From contig JAQTLN010000001.1 in NCBI GenBank assembly GCA_028714875.1, positions 248,001 through 312,000 of the forward strand: a stretch of 64,000 bases of DNA, in the 5' to 3' direction. Positions 36,149 through 46,524 of the stretch are shown here, piece after piece; within the stretch, counting starts at the first letter, position 1, and each line of letters opens with the position of its first letter. The notes below the pieces were generated by a model that saw only the letters and a program-made list of their open reading frames with translations, was not told the origin of the DNA and ran no database searches. A program made the translations under genes and the position numbers. This DNA is from Gallionellaceae bacterium. GTDB lineage: Bacteria > Pseudomonadota > Gammaproteobacteria > Burkholderiales > Thiobacillaceae.

Positions 36149-37048
36149 ATGGCCGGCCTGCTCGCCGGCCGCCTCGGCTTGGCCGATGCGCGCATCCCCC
36201 ATGTAGATCGTCATGGCCTCATCTGGCTTTCCCGTGGCCGCTTGTTTGTCGAGGATGGCACCCTGCGTTTCATCTGTGCCGAATCGGTGGATCTGGAAGC
36301 CGGCGATTACGCCATTCCTTACCAGCATGTGTCCCTGATCCTGCTCGGCCCCGGCTCTACCGTCAGCCACGATGCCCTGCGCATCCTGGCCAGGCACGGC
36401 ACCCTGCTCGCAGCAGTAGGGGAGGGCGGCACCAAGTTCTACACCGCCCCACCCATGGGTCAGGGCCATAGTGAAGTGGCCCGCGCCCACGCTCGCCTGT
36501 GGGCGGACGAAAAAGTCCGGCTCGATACGGCGCGCCGAATGTACGCCTTCCGCTTCGGAAAAATCCTGCCGCACCGCGACATCTCCGTGCTGCGCGGCAT
36601 CGAGGGCGCCCGCATGAAGGAGACCTACCGTATCGAGGCCGATCGCTACCGTCTGCCCTGGGAAGGCCGCCGCTACAACCGTAGCCAGCCGGAAGGCGCC
36701 GACATCCCGAACCAGGCTATCAACCACGCCGCCACCTTCGTGGAATGCGCGGCCGACGTGGCGGTGGCCGCCGTGGGCGCCCTGCCGCCTCTGGGCTTCA
36801 TCCATGAGGATTCGAGCAATGCCTTCACCCTGGACATCGCCGATCTCTACCGGGCTGAAGTCACCATCCCCCTCGCATTCCGGGTGGCGCGCCAAGCGTT
36901 GGACAATTCGGGTTTGAATCTGGAGCGGACGCTGCGCAAGGAAGCAGCGGTAGAGTTTCGGCGCGGCAAGCTCATTCCGAAAATGATCGACCGAATCAAG
37001 GAGCTGCTCGGTGTCCATGACACTGGTGGTAACACGGAACGTCAGTGA
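36149..37048 (+). CDS. cas1: CRISPR adaptation integrase Cas1e
   Basis: Cas1 with Cas2 inserts new spacers at the leader end of the array. The 299-residue protein has the metal ligands expected for Cas1e: Glu in RGIEGARMKETY, His in GFIHEDSSNAFTLD and the Asp of DIADLYR. Start at ATG 36149, one base after cas6e. Its 3' end overlaps cas2 by 38 bp. Confidence 0.96.
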   Translation: MAGLLAGRLGLADARIPHVDRHGLIWLSRGRLFVEDGTLRFICAESVDLEAGDYAIPYQHVSLILLGPGSTVSHDALRILARHGTLLAAVGEGGTKFYTAPPMGQGHSEVARAHARLWADEKVRLDTARRMYAFRFGKILPHRDISVLRGIEGARMKETYRIEADRYRLPWEGRRYNRSQPEGADIPNQAINHAATFVECAADVAVAAVGALPPLGFIHEDSSNAFTLDIADLYRAEVTIPLAFRVARQALDNSGLNLERTLRKEAAVEFRRGKLIPKMIDRIKELLGVHDTGGNTERQ

Positions 37049-37313
37049 CCGCGTGCGGGGTTTTCTCGCCTCGTCCCTGCTTGAACTGGCGCCGGGCGTT
37101 TATAGCGCACCGCACATTTCCCCGGCGGTCCGGGAACGCATCTGGGCGGTATTGGCGGATTGGTTTCTCCAGGAAAAGGACGCTTCCGTCGTCATGGTGT
37201 GGGCGGACAACACCACTCCTAGCGGCCAATCCGTGCGAACCCTGGGGGTTCCACCCATCGCAGTTGTTTCAGTGGACGGCCTCCTGGCTACATTCCGCTC
37301 GCCTGCTCTTTAA
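37011..37313 (+). CDS. cas2: CRISPR adaptation protein Cas2e
   Basis: A 100-residue Cas2 of the type I-E clade (MTLVVTRNVSDRVRGFLASSLLELAPGVYSAPHISPAVRERIW), the central dimer of the Cas1-Cas2 integrase. GTG at 37011 sits seven bases after AAGGAG and is preferred over the ATG at 37017. It ends only 34 bp before the first CRISPR repeat. Confidence 0.94.
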   Translation: MSMTLVVTRNVSDRVRGFLASSLLELAPGVYSAPHISPAVRERIWAVLADWFLQEKDASVVMVWADNTTPSGQSVRTLGVPPIAVVSVDGLLATFRSPAL

Positions 37314-37347
37314 AAATACGAGATAGTTCAACAGGTTATGTTCTAGA
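37314..37347 (+). promoter_or_regulatory. CRISPR leader (very short) with IHF-like core
   Basis: The AT-rich 34-bp gap between cas2 and the first repeat contains TCAACAGGTTA (37328-37338), which fits the IHF core TCAAnnnnTTR and lies 10-20 bp before the first repeat, where IHF binds in the E. coli I-E leader. No convincing array promoter fits into 34 bp; a weak candidate (TTGTTT at 37264, TACATT at 37289) lies inside cas2. Confidence 0.55.
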
Positions 37348-40300
37348 GCTTCCCCCGCCCACGCGGGGATCGACCTCAAGAGTGAGTTCTGGGATGCCAT
37401 GATAAAAAGCTTCCCCCGCCCACGCGGGGATCGACCCGTTAGAAGAACTAACAGAAACATAATAACCAGGCTTCCCCCGCCCACGCGGGGATCGACCCTC
37501 ATCACTTTCTATTTGCAAGGATTCTTCATTGCTTCCCCCGCCCACGCGGGGATCGACCTCGACCAAGAAAGCCCAGGCGCCCTGTTCACGGGCTTCCCCC
37601 GCCCACGCGGGGATCGACCCAAAGACCTGTGCCATTGAAAGTGCCTGGACATGCTTCCCCCGCCCACGCGGGGATCGACCTTTATCGAACACGAGGTTCT
37701 GGTGCGGCGGTTCGCTTCCCCCGCCCACGCGGGGATCGACCCAAATCCCCGGATACGTGATCGCCCAAATCAGGGCTTCCCCCGCCCACGCGGGGATCGA
37801 CCCGGAGCAAGTAACCATATTCCGCTTGCAGCCTAGCTTCCCCCGCCCACGCGGGGATCGACCGTCCGGGCGCGCCGGTAATGAGATAGAGCGGCAGCTT
37901 CCCCCGCCCACGCGGGGATCGACCCCAGGGGCTGCAACATCACCCGGCCAATCGAGAGCTTCCCCCGCCCACGCGGGGATCGACCTGGAGGGCAGTGCAA
38001 GAGCGATGCGCCGGTCTCGCTTCCCCCGCCCACGCGGGGATCGACCTGTCTCGTAGGTCACCGCCGCCGCGCCCATGTCGCTTCCCCCGCCCACGCGGGG
38101 ATCGACCGTCACAAGACCGAAGCCCAGAGAGAGCATGACAGCTTCCCCCGCCCACGCGGGGATCGACCTCAAGTGGTGGTCGCTCCGAAGCCGGCTATTT
38201 GGCTTCCCCCGCCCACGCGGGGATCGACCCCCCGAGTTCTGTAAATCTTCTGGGCTTCATCAGCTTCCCCCGCCCACGCGGGGATCGACCTGATGAGTAA
38301 GCCATAGAAGGTATCAGGTAACAGCTTCCCCCGCCCACGCGGGGATCGACCCCTGCGAGACGAAATTATCGCCGTTGCGATATGGCTTCCCCCGCCCACG
38401 CGGGGATCGACCTGTCACCAGCAATTCCAGCGAGCGGTCTCCGCGGCTTCCCCCGCCCACGCGGGGATCGACCTGATCGAAACACCATTCGTTTTCTGCT
38501 GAGTGGGCTTCCCCCGCCCACGCGGGGATCGACCCGTCGTAGAGTTTTCTATCACGGCATCCCAGAGGCTTCCCCCGCCCACGCGGGGATCGACCTGTAC
38601 TGGTGCCGATACAGCGGGCCGGCGTCGAGCTTCCCCCGCCCACGCGGGGATCGACCCCGATCCGAGGATACAGAGGGGTGCATCATCGTGCTTCCCCCGC
38701 CCACGCGGGGATCGACCTCTCTCCTCCAGTCACCACGTTGCCGCCCCCTGGCTTCCCCCGCCCACGCGGGGATCGACCCATCAGCGCTTCACCAGCATCA
38801 GCACGACGACCGCTTCCCCCGCCCACGCGGGGATCGACCGGCGGCGCGGTGGCCTTGGTCGTCGTGCTGATGGCTTCCCCCGCCCACGCGGGGATCGACC
38901 TCTTTCAGGCGGTTCAGCGTCTGCTCGGCCTGGGCTTCCCCCGCCCACGCGGGGATCGACCCTTGTACAGGAGGTAACAGGCCGCGAGGCCGATGCTTCC
39001 CCCGCCCACGCGGGGATCGACCCTTCCATGCGGTTTTAATACTGCCGACGCGCTGGCTTCCCCCGCCCACGCGGGGATCGACCCGTCCGGACCGTCAGCG
39101 CGTCGGCAGTATCAAAGCTTCCCCCGCCCACGCGGGGATCGACCCGCCGCCTCTTGCAGTTGCGAGAGGTCTGATTCGCTTCCCCCGCCCACGCGGGGAT
39201 CGACCCCTACCAAAGAAGGCCACGGTTTGCCGCGCCGCGCTTCCCCCGCCCACGCGGGGATCGACCCGCAAAGAGGCCATCCCATGATCAAAATCGAAAG
39301 CTTCCCCCGCCCACGCGGGGATCGACCCAGAGAATGAAGGGAGATTAGTCACAGCCGGAAGCTTCCCCCGCCCACGCGGGGATCGACCCGCCGCGCGCTT
39401 CCTGGCCGACCTGATCGCGGTGCTTCCCCCGCCCACGCGGGGATCGACCCGCCGTCCCCGCCGTCACCAGCGTCTCGACGTGGCTTCCCCCGCCCACGCG
39501 GGGATCGACCCGTCACGGCCATGACGTGGTACGACTATCGACTGCTTCCCCCGCCCACGCGGGGATCGACCTGATGCGCGATGGCAAGATCTTCCGTGGC
39601 GGAAGCTTCCCCCGCCCACGCGGGGATCGACCTGGTGCAAAACTGCCTTGTAGGTGTTGTTATCGGCTTCCCCCGCCCACGCGGGGATCGACCCAAGGCG
39701 GCGCCCGCAAAGGCGCGGGCATCGCTGCTTCCCCCGCCCACGCGGGGATCGACCCGAAATAGGCACGGTCAGCCCTCCACCACAACCGCTTCCCCCGCCC
39801 ACGCGGGGATCGACCCGGGTCAGGCTGGCCGGTGAACTGGAGCGCGCCGCTTCCCCCGCCCACGCGGGGATCGACCCGATGATCCGAGAGGACGCCCAAA
39901 GACGACGAGGCTTCCCCCGCCCACGCGGGGATCGACCCGGGTGCAGAGGAATTGGGATTGCTGGTGGTGGGCTTCCCCCGCCCACGCGGGGATCGACCCA
40001 CCTGCGCGGCATGGTCCCATGTCCCCGGCTGGCTTCCCCCGCCCACGCGGGGATCGACCCTCATAAGACTGGCCCGGCAGCAATTTGACGCCGCTTCCCC
40101 CGCCCACGCGGGGATCGACCCGTACGGCACCTGTTTGGCGATCATCACGCCACGCTTCCCCCGCCCACGCGGGGATCGACCCTCTTGTCAAGCACGATCA
40201 ACCCCCCGCGAAACGCTTCCCCCGCCCACGCGGGGATCGACCCCAGGTCAGCCGGGGCGGGCGCTCCAGGTCGCGGCTTCCCCCGCCCACGCGGGGATCG

Positions 40301-42621
40301 ACCAACGCGGGCGGAATCCTGGATTTGGCGCTGAAAGCTTCCCCCGCCCACGCGGGGATCGACCCTGAGATGCCTGCGTAACCGTCAAGTCGGAAAAGCT
40401 TCCCCCGCCCACGCGGGGATCGACCCACCTCTTCACGAAGCATAGTGCGGCCCTCAGCGCTTCCCCCGCCCACGCGGGGATCGACCCAACACGACAGAAT
40501 CATTCACCACGGCACTCAAGCTTCCCCCGCCCACGCGGGGATCGACCCGATACTGGATGCGGGTGGCGTGCCAGTAGAAGGCTTCCCCCGCCCACGCGGG
40601 GATCGACCCATAGGTGCGATCAAGACCGAAAGGGCGCTGGAGCTTCCCCCGCCCACGCGGGGATCGACCTGTCTCACCCATGAGACAAAGTCCGGGTGTT
40701 ACGCTTCCCCCGCCCACGCGGGGATCGACCCGTAGGCCAGCCGCGCCGGCCCTGGCCGCTGGCGCTTCCCCCGCCCACGCGGGGATCGACCCTGTACGGA
40801 AGGAGATGTGAATGGAATTGGCGAGCTTCCCCCGCCCACGCGGGGATCGACCCGGCGCCGAAGGCCAGCACCGCACCTGCTTCTGGCTTCCCCCGCCCAC
40901 GCGGGGATCGACCCTGCTCGACGTGCGATGCAGCGACAAACAGGAGGCTTCCCCCGCCCACGCGGGGATCGACCTCCCGATGGATTCCATGAGGTCGAGG
41001 GTGTCGTGCTTCCCCCGCCCACGCGGGGATCGACCCGCGCCTGCGGCGCCGGTAACGGGTACGGGGGAGCTTCCCCCGCCCACGCGGGGATCGACCTTCC
41101 GGCGCCGGTAACGGAAGCCGGCCGGGCCGGCTTCCCCCGCCCACGCGGGGATCGACCACGCCGCCAACACTGACCGCCTCGCGCTCATGAGCTTCCCCCG
41201 CCCACGCGGGGATCGACCCGGGAATCGCCGCACCAGGTTGGGCAGCATCTGGCTTCCCCCGCCCACGCGGGGATCGACCCATAAGGGGCAACGCAAGAAT
41301 TGGCAGCGATACGCTTCCCCCGCCCACGCGGGGATCGACCCAAATCCTTGCGGAGACGGTAATAAGTCGCACGGCTTCCCCCGCCCACGCGGGGATCGAC
41401 CCTCGATTTTCACTGCGCCCGTTGTGGTGAGCAGGCTTCCCCCGCCCACGCGGGGATCGACCCTGAACCTGAACCGGCTTGATTGCCATGCGCTGGCTTC
41501 CCCCGCCCACGCGGGGATCGACCTGGACAAGTCTGCGCGACCAATGGAGATGAACTGCTTCCCCCGCCCACGCGGGGATCGACCCTTAGGGGCGACAAAT
41601 GCAAGAAGATTTGTTTGGCTTCCCCCGCCCACGCGGGGATCGACCCTGTGCAGATACCCGAGCAGCTTCTGAGTAAGTGCTTCCCCCGCCCACGCGGGGA
41701 TCGACCCATGACCGGGAGCACGGTCGCGGGATACGACAGGCTTCCCCCGCCCACGCGGGGATCGACCCGCCACCCGCTCGGCGTTTCCGTGCCCGACACG
41801 GCTTCCCCCGCCCACGCGGGGATCGACCCCAGCGGCGACCCGCTTCGCCCGGCCACCAGCAGCTTCCCCCGCCCACGCGGGGATCGACCCGGTGCGCACC
41901 ATGGCCGCGTCTGGCGACATCCGCTTCCCCCGCCCACGCGGGGATCGACCGAACTGGACGACATCGTAGACCGGATTGTGGGGGCTTCCCCCGCCCACGC
42001 GGGGATCGACCCCAACACCCTCACCCTCACGCTACTCAGCGGCAGCTTCCCCCGCCCACGCGGGGATCGACCCCCAGATCATGCGGATCACCGGCATAGA
42101 AGTTGGCTTCCCCCGCCCACGCGGGGATCGACCCCTCACAGTCTGGTCCGAGGGCGAAACCGCGACGCTTCCCCCGCCCACGCGGGGATCGACCCGCGGT
42201 GCCCTACCGCCGGCCCGGCCAGCCGTGGCTTCCCCCGCCCACGCGGGGATCGACCCTATGTCGAGGCCAGCAACGCCGGCGCGGTCAGGCTTCCCCCGCC
42301 CACGCGGGGATCGACCCCCATGGAGTGGATTGTCGATGGCCTGATTCAGGCTTCCCCCGCCCACGCGGGGATCGACCCTCAAACGGGATCGGGTCGAAAT
42401 CCGGCCCGCGGCTTCCCCCGCCCACGCGGGGATCGACCCCTGTAAGGGGCGCGCCATGCCTATCGGTAAGCGCTTCCCCCGCCCACGCGGGGATCGACCC
42501 GTACGGCACCTGCTTGGCGATCATCACGCCGCGCTTCCCCCGCCCACGCGGAGATCGACCTTCCTCGACCGATTCGACGGTACGCGGCCCACTGCTTCCC
42601 CCGCCCACGCTGGAATCAACC
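37348..42621 (+). CRISPR. Type I-E CRISPR array, 87 repeats and 86 spacers
   Basis: Repeats of 28 nt begin GCTTCCC, contain the stem CCCCGC-CCAC-GCGGGG and end GATCGACC. Starts run from 37348 to 42594 at exactly 61-bp steps, so all 86 spacers are 33 nt (or 32 nt if the repeat is counted as 29). All repeats I compared are identical except the last two (42533 one change, 42594 four or more), which marks the right end as the old trailer end and the cas2 side as the leader end. Transcription is inferred to be on the plus strand. The protein-like frames across it are artefacts of the repeats. Confidence 0.99.
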
Positions 42622-42788
42622 TCAGGAATGAAGCGGCTCTCACCGTCGCCAAGGGACTCCCACCATAGGCCTTCTGTTTCACATCAAATGAATGGTTGAG
42701 CACAACTCGATTCCAACCGCATCGCCATCTTCCGACCATGCACCGGGGAAGTCGGTAGTGGTATCAGCTCAGACCAGTGCCCACCATC
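42622..42788. other. Trailer region after the CRISPR array
   Basis: About 170 bp of unique sequence between the last degenerate repeat and the putative right attachment site. No gene or repeat is seen in it. Confidence 0.6.
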
Positions 42789-42806
42789 ATCCTGCCGGGC
42801 GCACCA
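42789..42806 (+). other. Putative right attachment site (copy of the tRNA-Arg 3' end)
   Basis: ATCCTGCCGGGCGCACCA matches the last 18 nt of tRNA-Arg(ACG) at 23722-23739 with one difference, in the same orientation, and includes CCA. It is followed within 10 bp by a strong terminator, as expected for the displaced tail of the original tRNA transcription unit. Confidence 0.65.
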
Positions 42807-42815
42807 GAAGAAACA

Positions 42816-42846
42816 ACGGCTTAGATCGCAAGATCTAGGCCGTTTT
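42816..42846 (+). terminator. Rho-independent terminator after the right attachment site
   Basis: A 12-bp stem (ACGGCTTAGATC / GATCTAGGCCGT, one G-U pair) with loop GCAA is followed by TTTT and another T run. It has no gene immediately upstream except the tRNA-tail copy, so it was probably the terminator of tRNA-Arg(ACG) before integration. Confidence 0.85.
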
Positions 42847-43032
42847 GCTTTTCGGCTCTCCGCCCGGAAATTCCTCCCCGAATTTCGCGTGGCCTGGGCG
42901 AAGCAGTCGGTCGGATTGGGGGGCGTGGTTTTTCGTCATGACTCGGCCTCTGGCTCTGATCATCCCGTCCGTCAGCGCCCCTCTTGATGCCTACTCCGAC
43001 ATTGCTCCGCCTGAAGGCATAGCATCGGGTTC

Positions 43033-43515
43033 ATGCGCTATCTCATGTTCTTCATCGCAATCCTTTTCACTCCCATGGTCAGCCAGGCGGAAACCCTCGT
43101 CGGCCGTGTGACGGCTATTACCGACGGCGACACGTTGATGCTTTTAGTGGAGCGCCGGCAATACAAGGTGGGTATCGCGGGCATCGCCGCGCCGGAGCGG
43201 GTTCAGTCCTTCGGTATGGCGTCCCAGGCCAACCTTGGGCGGATGGCATTCCAGCAACAAGCCACGGCGGACTGCCCGAGGCGGGATCGCGAGGGCGGAT
43301 TACGCTGCAAGGTATTCGTGAATGGCCAGGATGTGGGCCTGCGCCAGCTCGCCGATGGCATGGCCTGGTGGCATGGGAGCAACGCCGATAACCCGCTCCC
43401 GGAGGACCGGGCAAGTTATGAGCAGGCGGAAACCATGGCGAAGCTCCGGCGCCTGGGGCTCTGGTCGGAGCGCAATCCGACACCACCGTGGGACTGGAAA
43501 AAACGGCTGAGATAG
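43033..43515 (+). CDS. Secreted thermonuclease-like (SNase) nuclease
   Basis: A 160-residue protein with a signal peptide (MRYLMFFIAILFTPMVSQAE) followed by a staphylococcal nuclease-like fold: GRVTAITDGDTLMLLVERRQYKVGIAGIAAPE, then RCKVFVNGQDVGLRQLADGMAWW and AKLRRLGLWS. Such Ca2+-dependent nucleases degrade extracellular DNA and RNA. The conserved arginine of the usual LxxIDAPE motif is changed here (AGIAAPE keeps the Glu). It is monocistronic, between the integrated element and the hsdM remnant. Bases 42847-43032 hold nothing else clear. Confidence 0.85.
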   Translation: MRYLMFFIAILFTPMVSQAETLVGRVTAITDGDTLMLLVERRQYKVGIAGIAAPERVQSFGMASQANLGRMAFQQQATADCPRRDREGGLRCKVFVNGQDVGLRQLADGMAWWHGSNADNPLPEDRASYEQAETMAKLRRLGLWSERNPTPPWDWKKRLR

Positions 43516-43917
43516 CGCGGCCCGCGGTTCACGAGCCCGGTATCTGGCTCGCCCGGCATGGGGTGACAATTCAGGGTAAGCACTCACGCAATAATCAATG
43601 TGATACCTAACCGTCAAGTTGGGTGTTCTACGTCGGGCCAGCGGAGGGCTTGATAAGCTTCTTGCCAACCAACATCGTGCGTCCGATTCCCTGGGACGCG
43701 ACCCCGTCCCACACGTGCCATGCCACTCCAAGGCATCCAATCAACAAAACTTGAGCGCGATGCGTTCACCAGGGTGAATCTTCAACAAAAGGCAAAGCGA
43801 CGCGGCGAGCCGTGTACGGATATTCATGCCGCGGCCACCACGTAGAATCGCCGCCACCTCGTCACCCTCCCCATTACCTGTATCCGTAGGCATCAGGGCG
43901 GATAAACCTAGAAAAAC
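43516..43917. other. About 400 bp without a supported gene
   Basis: On the minus strand 43745-43830 a short frame ends in LLLKIHPGERIALKF, which resembles the IHPGE motif of HigA-type antitoxins. It is far too short to call. The rest looks unstructured. Confidence 0.35.
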
Positions 43918-45755
43918 ATGAACCACCAGGCCCTCTCCTCCTTCATCTGGTCGGTCGCCGACCTGCTGCGCGGCGACTACAAGCAATCCGACTACGGCAA
44001 GGTCGTCCTGCCGTTCACCGTGCTGCGCCGTCTCGATTGCGTGCTGGAAGCCACCAAGGCCGCCGTGCTCGCGGAGTTCGCGGCCAAGAACAAGGCGGGG
44101 TTGAACCCGGACCCCTTCCTCATCCGCCGCGCCGGGCAGTCGTTCTACAGCACCTCGCCGCTGGACCTGGGCAAGCTGCTGGGCGACCAGGACCACATCC
44201 GGCAGAACCTCTACGCCTACATCCAGGGCTTTTCCCCGGCGGCGCGGGACATCTTCGAGCGCTTCGACTTCCATACCCAGGTGGAACGCCTGGCCAAGTC
44301 GGGCCTGCTGTATCTGGTGACGGAGAAGTTCGCCAATATCGACTTGCACCCGTCCGCCGTGGACAACAACCAGATGGGCCTGGTGTTCGAGGAACTCATC
44401 CGCAAGTTCGCGGAAATCTCCAACGAGACCGCCGGGGAGCACTTCACCCCACGCGAAGTCATCCGCCTGATGGTGAACCTGCTGTTCATCGAGGACGACG
44501 ACGTGCTCACGCCCGGCAACGCCGTGGTGCGCACCATCTACGACCCGACGGCGGGGACGGGCGGCATGCTGTCGGTGGCCGGCGAATACCTGCTGGAACA
44601 CAACCCGGACGCGCGCCTCACCATGTTCGGCCAGGAACTCAATGACGAGTCCTACGCCATCTGCAAGGCGGACATGCTGATCAAGGGCCAGGACGTGGGC
44701 AACATCGTGGTGGGCAATACCCTGTCCGACGACGGCCACCGCAACCGGAAATTCGACTACATGTTGTCCAATCCGCCGTTCGGCGTGGAATGGAAGAAGG
44801 TCGAGAAGGAAGTGCGCAAGGAGGCCGCGGAAAAGGGTTTCGACGGCCGCTTCGGCCCCGGCCTGCCGCGCGTGTCCGATGGCTCCATGCTGTTCCTGCT
44901 GCATCTGATTTCCAAGATGCGCCCCGCTGTGGAGGGCGGTAGCCGCTTCGGCATCGTGTTGAACGGCTCGCCCCTGTTCACCGGCGGCGCCGGCAGCGGC
45001 GAGAGCGAAATCCGCCGCTACGTGCTGGAAAACGACCTGGTGGAAGCCATCATCGGCCTGCCCACGGACATGTTCTACAACACCGGGATTTCCACCTACG
45101 TCTGGATTCTCTCCAACAAGAAGACGGAGGACCGCAAGGGCTGGGTGCAACTCATCGACGCCGGCAGCTTCTGGCAGAAGATGCGCAAGAGCTTGGGCAG
45201 CAAGCGCAAGGAACTGTCGGACGAACACATCGCCACCATCACCCGCCTGTTCGGCGACTTCGCCGAAGCCGAGTTGGCCACCGTGCTGGATGCGAACGGC
45301 AAGGAAATCGAACGCAAGGTGCTGTTCACCGGCGAACGCCCCCGGCCGCCCCCGATGGCGGCAAGGTCAAGGTGGCGCCCATCTCGCGCGTGTTTGAGAA
45401 CCGCGAGTTCGGCTATACGACGATCACGGTGGAACGCCCGCTACGCGACGACGCCGGCAAGGTGCTGCTGGGCGAGAAAGGCAAGCAGAAGGGCAAACCG
45501 CAGCCGGACAGCGCCTTGCGCGACACCGAGAACGTACCGCTGAGCGAAGACGTACAGGCTTACTTCAAGCGCGAAGTGCTACCCCACGCCCCGGATGCCT
45601 GGATAGACCCCGACAAGACCAAGGTGGGCTATGAAATCCCCTTCAACCGCCATTTCTATGTGTTCGAGCCGCCGCGCGACCTGCATGAGATTGACGAGGA
45701 CTTGAAGGCGGTGACGGCCCGTGTCATGGCCATGCTGGAGGGGCTGTCGGAATGA
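43918..45755 (+). pseudogene. hsdM: Type I restriction-modification methylase HsdM, frameshifted
   Basis: N6-adenine methyltransferase subunit of a type I system. The helical N-terminus ([34 protein letters not shown]), SAM motif [10 protein letters not shown] and catalytic NPPFG are intact. The frame breaks near 45340-45365 in a run of C residues; the natural continuation ([23 protein letters not shown]...[10 protein letters not shown]) is read one frame over from 45372 to 45755. A single-base deletion explains it; a sequencing error is possible. No hsdR follows and only a scrap of hsdS is found 2 kb away, so the system is probably non-functional. Confidence 0.88.
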
Positions 45756-45896
45756 CAACAACACGCGCATCCCATAGAGCACGATCGAAAATAACAATCA
45801 TGCCTGGATATGGCGTTTGCTATAGTCGCGGCAACAACACCCGCCACGCCTCTCAACGATGCGCACCAGGCGGGTTTCTCGTTTATGGGGTCGGAA

Positions 45897-46271
45897 ATGG
45901 CGTTTTCTAAACCGGCCCTCACCGTTGATGAACAAATAGACCTGCTGGCCCGGCGCGGCATGACGATCCCGGACCGCGCGCGGGCCAGGCATTACCTCAC
46001 CCACATCAACTACTACCGTCTGCGCGCCTACTGGCTACCCTTCGAGACGGCGCCTACGAACGGCGATGACCACGCCTTTCTGCCCGGCACCAACTTTGAA
46101 ACGGTGCTGGACACCTATGTTTTCGACCGCGACTTACGGCTTTTGCTGCTCGATGCGATAGAACGCATCGAAATCTCCCTGCGCACCACACTGGCCCAGA
46201 CGCTAGCTGTTGCGTCCCGTGTGATTATGTACCCGTTCGCAGTTGGCCGCTGTTTCGAGCCCGCGAACTGA
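45897..46271 (+). pseudogene. Abi-family (AbiD/AbiF-like) abortive infection protein, truncated
   Basis: The sequence FSKPALTVDEQIDLLARRGMTIPDRARARHYLTHINYYRLRAYW...VLDTYVFDRDLRLLLLDAIERIEISLRTTLAQTL is the N-terminal ~100 residues of the Abi_2 family, HEPN-related proteins often found beside type I R-M genes. Family members are about 300 residues; here the homology stops after LAQTL and the frame ends at 46271. ATG at 45897 has GGAA upstream. It lies 140 bp downstream of the hsdM remnant. Confidence 0.75.
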
Positions 46272-46310
46272 TGCCGCAGCTTATTGCCTCGCTAACCGAA
46301 GAGCCGCACC

Positions 46311-46524
46311 CATGAGCCAAGTCCACCCGCTAGCCCGCACCACGCCACGCACCCGAGCCGAGATCAATGGCTCATCAGCCTCGATTGGCGAACTCGCCAA
46401 GCGTCCTGCCCACGCTGAAGCTTTCCTCCAGCGCCGAAACCGTTTGTCAGCCCATCGTAGCGAACAGGCCGATGGGTGGGTTGCTCCACCAGTTGGTCTT
46501 CGCCGTAGGGGTGGATGCTCATAA
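46311..46524 (+). pseudogene. Possible transposase N-terminal remnant
   Basis: A short frame (MSQVHPLARTTPRTRAEINGSSASIGELAKR) resembles the N-terminal helix-turn-helix of IS481-like transposases, then loses similarity in a low-quality tail. It overlaps the 3' end of the nucleotidyltransferase gene on the opposite strand. Weak call. Confidence 0.25.

Noticed and set aside
41036..41129. Two neighbouring spacers sharing about 15 nt (CGGCGCCGGTAACGG) on the same strand
   Set aside because: The shared stretch is GC-rich and short, flanks differ, and it may be a chance match, unlike the opposite-strand overlaps reported.
37336..42739. Long open frames on both strands with repeated peptides such as SPAHAGID, PRPRGDRP and GRSPRGRGK
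   Set aside because: They are translations of the 28-nt CRISPR repeat with a 61-bp period, not proteins.
42845..43111. Plus-strand frame of 88 codons before the nuclease gene
   Set aside because: Overlaps the nuclease start in another frame and has no protein-like features.
43745..43830. Possible HigA antitoxin remnant (IHPGE motif)
   Set aside because: Only about ten residues match and no partner toxin or full domain is present.
43741..45228. Long minus-strand frame of about 495 codons across hsdM
   Set aside because: It is the antisense shadow of the methylase; only the plus strand has recognisable motifs.
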